Virus record (IMG/VR): IMGVR_UViG_3300042889_002115
Span: 34,930-98,929 of that record
Length of the DNA: 64,000 nucleotides
Strand: one strand, 5' to 3'
Source of the DNA: a virus
The notes below the pieces were generated by a model. That model saw only the letters and a list, made by a program, of their open reading frames with translations, was not told where the DNA came from and searched no databases. Shown here in pieces: positions 59,150 to 64,000 of this stretch (position 1 is the first letter of the stretch; each line of letters starts with the position of its first letter). The translations under genes were made by a program, and so were the position numbers.

Positions 59150-59811
59150 CAGCCACAAGAAACGTTGCCACTTCACAGTTGTATTTTGGCCAGTATCAGT
59201 ACTGTCTCAGCTTTGGCATGCTGTACTCAGCACAGATGCGCAAGCTAGATCCTGAACGGATCCTGACCAACATACGCTGGAAAAACTCCAGAGTTGTGGG
59301 ATATATCAGCCGAGGAAATATGTTTGTAGACCAACAAGAACTGGTTGCCGCTGAACTGGCCTGTCTGGAACTAGCTGCTGAATTACAGTCAGCTGCGGAA
59401 CCGTTTAGGCGTGTGTGCCAGTGGGAATCACAGGCTATTTACAGCAACGATCATGCCTGGCTGTTGCGCTTGGCCAAGTTTCCGGGCCTAGACAATCAGC
59501 TAATTTCCACTGCTGTGGTCAGTCGTCCACACAATCAGATACAGTTGAAACAAAGTGACTGGGCATGGCGCAGCTACTTTCGGGAACAACGTCTGGATCA
59601 ACCGGCGGCTGCTCGCCTGCGTGATTTTTTTCACAGTCGTGGCAACTATTTCAGACTCACTGACTCTTTTCGGCATCGTTTGGCACAGCCTGCATTCTAC
59701 ATGCAGCGTTGGCAGTTTGTGGATCATCACACGGAAGCAGACGTTACCATGCTGACCATGTTCATGCCCGGGCTGGTAAGAAAGACCGTACCCATCACTG
59801 TGACTAAATAA
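59146..59811 (+). CDS. Conserved hypothetical phage protein, 221 aa
   Basis: ATGA overlap with clpA. S-Q-L-Y-F-G-Q-Y-Q-Y-C-L-S-F and the C-terminal M-F-M-P-G-L-V-R-K are blocks I associate with other aquatic T4-like phages. Many Arg, Trp and Gln; no membrane segment and no enzyme motif. Its linkage to clpA may make it an adaptor or substrate, by position only. Confidence 0.75.
   Translation: MTATRNVATSQLYFGQYQYCLSFGMLYSAQMRKLDPERILTNIRWKNSRVVGYISRGNMFVDQQELVAAELACLELAAELQSAAEPFRRVCQWESQAIYSNDHAWLLRLAKFPGLDNQLISTAVVSRPHNQIQLKQSDWAWRSYFREQRLDQPAAARLRDFFHSRGNYFRLTDSFRHRLAQPAFYMQRWQFVDHHTEADVTMLTMFMPGLVRKTVPITVTK
59805..59811 (+). promoter_or_regulatory. Putative late-type box
   Basis: TAAATAA, 6 nt before the ATG at 59818 and overlapping the previous stop. 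Confidence 0.35.
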
Positions 59812-59817
59812 TACACT

Positions 59818-59985
59818 ATGGCAAAAATCATCGAACACGTTCTGGTAATAAAATTCAGTAAAATTGCAAAAGACTCAGAATCTGAATCTGCAGCAATTGT
59901 CAGTGCCGACATTCAACAAGCACTGGAACAAGTGGCCCAGGAACTGGTGGGCAGCAGTATTGTGGTGGAAATTGGACCAGCATGA
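59818..59985 (+). CDS. Small hypothetical protein, 55 aa
   Basis: M-A-K-I-I-E-H-V-L-V-I-K-F-S-K, then a helix and a closing strand S-I-V-V-E-I-G-P. Clean frame and ATGA overlap with the next gene support it. Function unknown. Confidence 0.62.
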   Translation: MAKIIEHVLVIKFSKIAKDSESESAAIVSADIQQALEQVAQELVGSSIVVEIGPA

Positions 59986-60344
59986 TCACCACTGAAACAC
60001 TGCTGACTGCTGTGATTCACGGAACTCCGTCAGGCAACTACGACGGGTCCAGTCAGGACTGGTTCAGTGACGCAGTCAAAGCTGCTGACTACTATCGTGG
60101 TCGCGGCGGTGTACAAACCATTGGATTTAGTGTTACTGGATTTCAGGGCGAAATTATAATAGAAGCCACACTAGACACAGATCCTGATTCGGCTGCTTGG
60201 TTTGTCACACTGACCTACGGCGACGCCAGCAGTGTGATCACACAAACGCTGTCTGAATCTGTTGTGGGCAATTTCACTTGGCTGCGGGCCAGGATTGAGG
60301 CATTTGAATCCGGCACCATCAACACAGTGACTGCAACCTACTGA
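59982..60344 (+). CDS. Small beta-rich structural-type protein, 120 aa
   Basis: G-V-Q-T-I-G-F-S-V-T-G-F-Q-G-E-I-I-I-E-A-T-L and G-N-F-T-W-L-R-A-R-I-E-A-F match a pattern common in T4-like virion or hypothetical proteins: a single beta sandwich. ATGA overlap with the previous gene. Probably virion-associated. Confidence 0.75.
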   Translation: MITTETLLTAVIHGTPSGNYDGSSQDWFSDAVKAADYYRGRGGVQTIGFSVTGFQGEIIIEATLDTDPDSAAWFVTLTYGDASSVITQTLSESVVGNFTWLRARIEAFESGTINTVTATY

Positions 60345-60345
60345 A

Positions 60346-60780
60346 ATGGACACTTCTAGAATTTCATTTGAGATCTCTCCTTCGGATCAGGCTTGTCCAC
60401 TAGGTGTGGAAGTTTGGCTAGATCAACAACAAATTTTCAACACCGAACATCTTGCTGACACAGTTAATGTATCACATGATATTGACGAAAACAATGCCGA
60501 ACACGTACTGCGTGTTGTACTCAAGCACAAAAAAACCGAGCATACCACAGTAGATGCTGATGGCAACATCACACAAGACGCTGTGATCAATGTTGGCTCA
60601 TTTAAATTTGAAGAAATTGATATCAATCAAACGGTTCAGGATCTGGCCATTTACACCCACGATTTTAACGGTTCAGGCAACACAACACAAAGCAAGTTTT
60701 TTGGCAGCATGGGCTGCAACGGCACCCTGAGTCTAAAGTTTACCACTCCTGTTTATCTCTGGTTGCTGGAACACATGTAG
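60346..60780 (+). CDS. Hypothetical beta-sandwich protein, 144 aa
   Basis: V-L-R-V-V-L-K-H-K-K, G-S-F-K-F-E-E-I-D-I and the ending N-G-T-L-S-L-K-F-T-T-P-V-Y-L-W-L. The ending matches the 143-aa partner of the radical SAM gene (3885), suggesting shared ancestry. It lies 1 nt after the previous gene. Possibly a virion component. Confidence 0.72.
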   Translation: MDTSRISFEISPSDQACPLGVEVWLDQQQIFNTEHLADTVNVSHDIDENNAEHVLRVVLKHKKTEHTTVDADGNITQDAVINVGSFKFEEIDINQTVQDLAIYTHDFNGSGNTTQSKFFGSMGCNGTLSLKFTTPVYLWLLEHM

Positions 60781-60783
60781 GGC

Positions 60784-60790
60784 TAAATAC
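60784..60790 (+). promoter_or_regulatory. Late-type box
   Basis: TAAATAC, 5 nt before the ATG at 60796. Confidence 0.45.
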
Positions 60791-60795
60791 CTGGT

Positions 60796-63093
60796 ATGAA
60801 ACAATTAGTCATCATGCCTGGCGGATTTCACCCTTTTCACGCAGGCCATCTAGCACTTTATCAATCTGCTGTTCAGGCTTTTCCTGGCGCTGATGTCAAA
60901 GTAGCTGCTACCAACGACACATCAACTCGTCCATTCCCTTTTGCACTCAAAGAAAAACTAGCACAACTGGCAGGAGTCGCCCCGGGCAACTTTTATCAAG
61001 TCAAAAGTCCATTTCGTGCTGAAGAGATTACCAAGAGTTACAATCCTGCTACCACACAGTTGATCTTTGTTCGCAGTGAAAAAGATGCCAACAAACTACC
61101 GCAAGCAGGAGGGGTCAAACGTGATGGCGCACCTGCATATCTGCAGCCCATCAGTGATCAACTGGCACCAATGACTCAGCATGCCTACATGGTGTACTTG
61201 CCCACAGTGGAGTTTGGTCCAGGCATGACCAGTGCCACAGAAATACGCTCTGCCTGGCCCACACTCACAGATCGCCGCAAAACAGCCTTGGTCATGAGCT
61301 TGTACCCCAAAACACAACGCAACCCCAAACTGGCTGCTGTTGTGGTCAAAATGCTGGATACTGCCATTGGCACACAAGAAGTAGATGAAAGATCGCTGAA
61401 AGAATTTGCTCCCGGGTCAGGCGGTGATGACGACATCGGCGATGATCCCTACAAGTATCCCAAGCCAGAGCGGTACCGTCGCAGTGCGGATTACTTTGGC
61501 CAATTTGAAGCAGATCATTTTGATCGTGAAGCCTTTGATGATGCCACTGGTGAGTTCAAAGGCTACTGGGGGCGTACACCAATTGCTTATTTCAAGTTTG
61601 ACAACCCAGCACGAACTGGCAGCGATGATCCGGGCCGAGGCTGGTACTACGAACCACAGTCAAACAACAGCGGTGACGACACCAGTGCCGAACCTGCTGA
61701 TGATAACGCTGAGCAACGCAAGCAACAAGAGTTGGGCATGATCCGTCAGTTTTTGAAATCTGGCAATCGACCAAATCCAGACAGTCAAATTGGTCGATTG
61801 ATGAAAAAACATGGCATAGAGGAAGATCTAAGCCGCAGAGGATTCTTACGAGGCCTAGGCGCTGCGGCTGCTGGTGCGGTCGGTGTTGGCGCTGCTGGTC
61901 CGGCTCAAGCACGATCAACTGATGCGTCACGAAAAGAAGATGCTGAGGCCTTGGCATTACTGGCCAAAGGTATGACTCCTGAACAAGTTGCTAAAAAATT
62001 AGGAGTTGCTGGACCAAATCACGGGCAGACCCATCATATGGGTGGTCGGTGGGCTTCAATCAATCGGGCAGCAGCACAGCTCCGACGACAACGAGGCCTA
62101 AACGAATTTGCAATGGGCGGCGGTGACGATGACGGCAACGATGGCTTCAGTGATGACACACTTAAACAGCTGGCAGCACAGTGGTACAATGGCGACGAAG
62201 ATCCCAGAGTAGAACAAACACTGGCAGCAGCAGGTTGGGAAATTGGTCAAGATGAAGGCTATGATGATACACCGGGTGTGTTTGTGGTGCAGGCCGGAGA
62301 CATCAACGGCAACAGCTATATCAGTTGGCCTGCCCACGAACTAGAAGGCCTGGCCGAAGCAAGCAAGCAAGGTGTGGCGGAAAACTTTGCTGATGGTAAA
62401 AACCCACAAGACAAAGGTGATGCCAAGCGTCACGGTATCAACACCAAGGCCAGTGTAAGCAGTCTACGCAAAACTGCCAAGCAAGGTGGACGCAAAGGAC
62501 AACTGGCACACTGGTTGGCCAACATGAAAGCTGGCCGAGCCAAGAACGAGGACATAACAGAAGATAATGACTGCCCTCCGGCTACACAGGATATCTCACT
62601 CAATCTCAAGAACAGACAAAAAGCCATCAACGAATACGGTTACGGTCCGCTCAACCCAGACTTGCCCAACACCAAGTTCTGGATGAAAAAGGTTGATGAG
62701 TGGAATCTAGACAGCATGGAAGAAGCACAAAGCAGCTTGTGCGGTAATTGTGCAGCATTTGACATACGACAAGAAACTCTAGACTGTATTGCACAAGGTA
62801 TTGATAGTGATAGTCCCGAAGACGCCGAAGGTGTGATTGATGCTGGCGACTTGGGCTATTGCAAGTTCCTAAAGTTCAAGTGTGCAAGCCGCAGAACATG
62901 TGATGCTTGGGTAACCGGTGGACCACTAGAGGACAAACCAGTTGACGAAAATCAAGGTTGGGCAGCAACATACCAAGAAGCAGACTCTGACTATATTGAA
63001 GAAAAGTGGAGCGCAAAATACAAGAGCAGTATCAATTGTGCCAATCCCAAAGGATTTAGTCAAAAAGCTCACTGCGCTGGTCGTAAAAAATAG
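60796..63093 (+). CDS. Mosaic protein: nucleotidyltransferase plus internal Tat-like motif plus Cys modules, 765 aa
   Basis: Residues 1-170: nucleotidyltransferase with P-F-H15-A-G-H18 and S146-A-T-E-I-R151. Residues 205-305: acidic, disordered. Residues 345-373: S-R347-R348-G-F-L-R-G-L-G followed by A/G/V-rich hydrophobic stretch and A-Q-A-R, just like a twin-arginine signal peptide but internal. Residues 380-435: helix-turn-helix-like. Residues 526-583: module F-A-D-G-K-N-P ... K-A-S-V-S-S-L-R-K-T-A-K. Residues 645-710: six Cys (649, 652, 664, 689, 696, 702). Residues 748-765: C-A-N-P-K-G-F-S-Q-K-A-H-C. Parts may be cleaved in the virion. Confidence 0.78.
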   Translation: MKQLVIMPGGFHPFHAGHLALYQSAVQAFPGADVKVAATNDTSTRPFPFALKEKLAQLAGVAPGNFYQVKSPFRAEEITKSYNPATTQLIFVRSEKDANKLPQAGGVKRDGAPAYLQPISDQLAPMTQHAYMVYLPTVEFGPGMTSATEIRSAWPTLTDRRKTALVMSLYPKTQRNPKLAAVVVKMLDTAIGTQEVDERSLKEFAPGSGGDDDIGDDPYKYPKPERYRRSADYFGQFEADHFDREAFDDATGEFKGYWGRTPIAYFKFDNPARTGSDDPGRGWYYEPQSNNSGDDTSAEPADDNAEQRKQQELGMIRQFLKSGNRPNPDSQIGRLMKKHGIEEDLSRRGFLRGLGAAAAGAVGVGAAGPAQARSTDASRKEDAEALALLAKGMTPEQVAKKLGVAGPNHGQTHHMGGRWASINRAAAQLRRQRGLNEFAMGGGDDDGNDGFSDDTLKQLAAQWYNGDEDPRVEQTLAAAGWEIGQDEGYDDTPGVFVVQAGDINGNSYISWPAHELEGLAEASKQGVAENFADGKNPQDKGDAKRHGINTKASVSSLRKTAKQGGRKGQLAHWLANMKAGRAKNEDITEDNDCPPATQDISLNLKNRQKAINEYGYGPLNPDLPNTKFWMKKVDEWNLDSMEEAQSSLCGNCAAFDIRQETLDCIAQGIDSDSPEDAEGVIDAGDLGYCKFLKFKCASRRTCDAWVTGGPLEDKPVDENQGWAATYQEADSDYIEEKWSAKYKSSINCANPKGFSQKAHCAGRKK

Positions 63094-63112
63094 TCAGCTC
63101 TGCTATACTCTG

Positions 63113-63119
63113 TAAATAG
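63113..63119 (+). promoter_or_regulatory. Putative late-type box
   Basis: TAAATAG, 24 nt before the ATG at 63144; an ACGGAGA ribosome site follows. A sigma70-like TATACT (63104-63109) lies just upstream but has no -35. Confidence 0.45.
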
Positions 63120-63143
63120 TTATATACTTTTACGGAGAACCCA

Positions 63144-64000
63144 ATGGCCGACGCCTTACCAACTACTACACCCCCAACTGATCCTGCTGCAACAACTCAG
63201 CAAAATATCCAGGTAAATTTGGATTACTTGCGTACCACACGAGTTCACATGTGCATGCCCTGCTATGGCGGACAACTGACTGAAAGCACATTCATGAGCT
63301 ACATCAAGTGGGCCAACATGGCACGCCAATTGGGCATTGAGTGGACAGTAGAAACCATGACCAATGAGAGCTTGATCAGTCGAGCACGTAACACACTCAC
63401 TGCCAAGTTTTTGGCCACCGAAGGCTCAACGCACTTGATGTTTATTGACGCTGATATTGGTTGGGAACCCTGGCATTTACTGGTCATGATGGATGCACAA
63501 AAAGATGTCATCGGCGGCCTGTACCCAATGAAAAGCCTGCCTATCAAATGGTGCGTGAATGGCATTCCGGGGGTAGACGAAGACCCCAATAGCAACTTGA
63601 TTGAAGTGTCCAAAACTGGCACGGGTTTTATGTTGATCAAGCGTGATGTGTTTGAAAAATTAAACGCACATCCTGCTACCAAGCCCTTTGCCAACGACAT
63701 TGGACTTGACCCTAGCTTGAATCAGTACATGAAAACCTACTTTGACACTGCGGTACGTGAAGGTCGCTACTATTCGGAAGACTGGACATTCTGCGAAAAC
63801 TGGCGTGATTTGGGTGGACAAGTCTGGGTGGACAAGCGAGTGCTGTTGCGACACACAGGCACTTACACATTTGATGCGGCCACGCAAGACAAACTGTACA
63901 ACGACCTGCATGCCATGGTGCTGGCCAAGCAAGCACCCACACAGCCCTTGCACAATATAGCACCGGAGGTGCTTGCAGCAGAATCCAACGCCGAAGTCAT
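63144..64000 (+). CDS. Glycosyltransferase-like protein (cut by window end)
   Basis: At least 285 residues, still open at the window edge. H-L-M-F-I-D102-A-D104-I-G-W-E-P is the D-x-D metal-binding motif of GT-A glycosyltransferases; V-H-M-C-M-P-C-Y-G-G and G-T-G-F-M-L-I-K-R also fit a GT-A-like core known from phages. It may glycosylate a virion protein or host surface. The acceptor is unknown. Confidence 0.72.
   Translation, partial: MADALPTTTPPTDPAATTQQNIQVNLDYLRTTRVHMCMPCYGGQLTESTFMSYIKWANMARQLGIEWTVETMTNESLISRARNTLTAKFLATEGSTHLMFIDADIGWEPWHLLVMMDAQKDVIGGLYPMKSLPIKWCVNGIPGVDEDPNSNLIEVSKTGTGFMLIKRDVFEKLNAHPATKPFANDIGLDPSLNQYMKTYFDTAVREGRYYSEDWTFCENWRDLGGQVWVDKRVLLRHTGTYTFDAATQDKLYNDLHAMVLAKQAPTQPLHNIAPEVLAAESNAEV

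Noticed and set aside
1-64000. Bacterial chromosome or prophage interpretation, because of IF-1, SOD, ClpAP, Bug and PBP genes
   Set aside because: Gene packing, tail fibres, gp44-type clamp loader, two lysis sets and lack of any host housekeeping operon or integrase all point to a virulent-type phage genome.

Overview
The window is a 64 kb piece of a large, lytic-type tailed phage with T4-like gene content. It carries a gp44-type clamp-loader ATPase, PhoH, a GroES-like cochaperonin, several long tail-fibre or adhesin genes, many very short early genes packed with 1-4 nt (ATGA) overlaps, and two sets of lysis genes. No rRNA, tRNA, integrase or CRISPR array was found. Terminase, portal, capsid and the main DNA polymerase are not in this window, so this is an internal segment of a bigger genome. 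Host clues (a Bug/TctC-type solute-binding protein, a proteobacterial-style IF-1, Gram-negative lysis proteins with a lipoprotein) suggest a Gram-negative, possibly betaproteobacterial, aquatic host. That is inference, not proof.

Layout. 1-4.3 kb: two ClpP-like proteases around a 526-aa unknown protein on the minus strand, then a radical SAM protein and a partner. 4.4-21.5 kb: an early/middle region of about 40 small genes. It is studded with near-consensus sigma70-type promoters (TTGACc, exactly 17 nt, TATAAT, usually an extended TGn) and holds two clear terminators. It encodes a SWIM-finger protein, cupin, phosphoesterase, ParB-like protein, probable GIY-YIG protein, a seven-member family of tiny proteins ending in F-x-L-K-W, a SleB hydrolase with a holin-like partner, and a PBP7-type D-Ala-D-Ala peptidase. 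21.5-23 kb: a compact auxiliary metabolic block (gamma-glutamylcyclotransferase-like protein, translation factor IF-1, Fe/Mn superoxide dismutase, A-type Fe-S carrier). 23-35 kb: tail fibres and adhesins, divergent around 26.8 kb. 35-37.3 kb: small genes, including a fragment resembling the active site of C-family DNA polymerase and a GroES-like protein. 37.4-40.4 kb: four tandem membrane fatty-acid desaturases. 40.4-43 kb: clamp loader, HAD phosphatase, PhoH. 43-49.5 kb: modular, probably virion-associated proteins and a methyltransferase. 49.5-53.7 kb: Bug-family binding protein, P-loop kinase/nucleotidyltransferase fusion, SGNH-like and sulfotransferase-like proteins. 53.8-56 kb: second lysis cassette (GH19 endolysin, spanin-like pair, holin). 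56-64 kb: DnaJ, ClpA, structural-like proteins, a 765-aa mosaic with an internal twin-arginine motif, and a truncated glycosyltransferase-like gene.

How it works together. The early genes appear to use host sigma70 directly; a second recurrent box (TAAATA) in front of later genes resembles T4 late promoters. The phage brings its own proteostasis set (ClpA, two ClpP-like subunits, DnaJ, GroES-like). It also brings envelope-modifying functions (four desaturases, SleB, PBP7, GH19) and redox/Fe-S/translation helpers. No gene-free stretch exceeds about 210 bases; intergenic gaps hold promoters, leader hairpins, terminators and one gene remnant.
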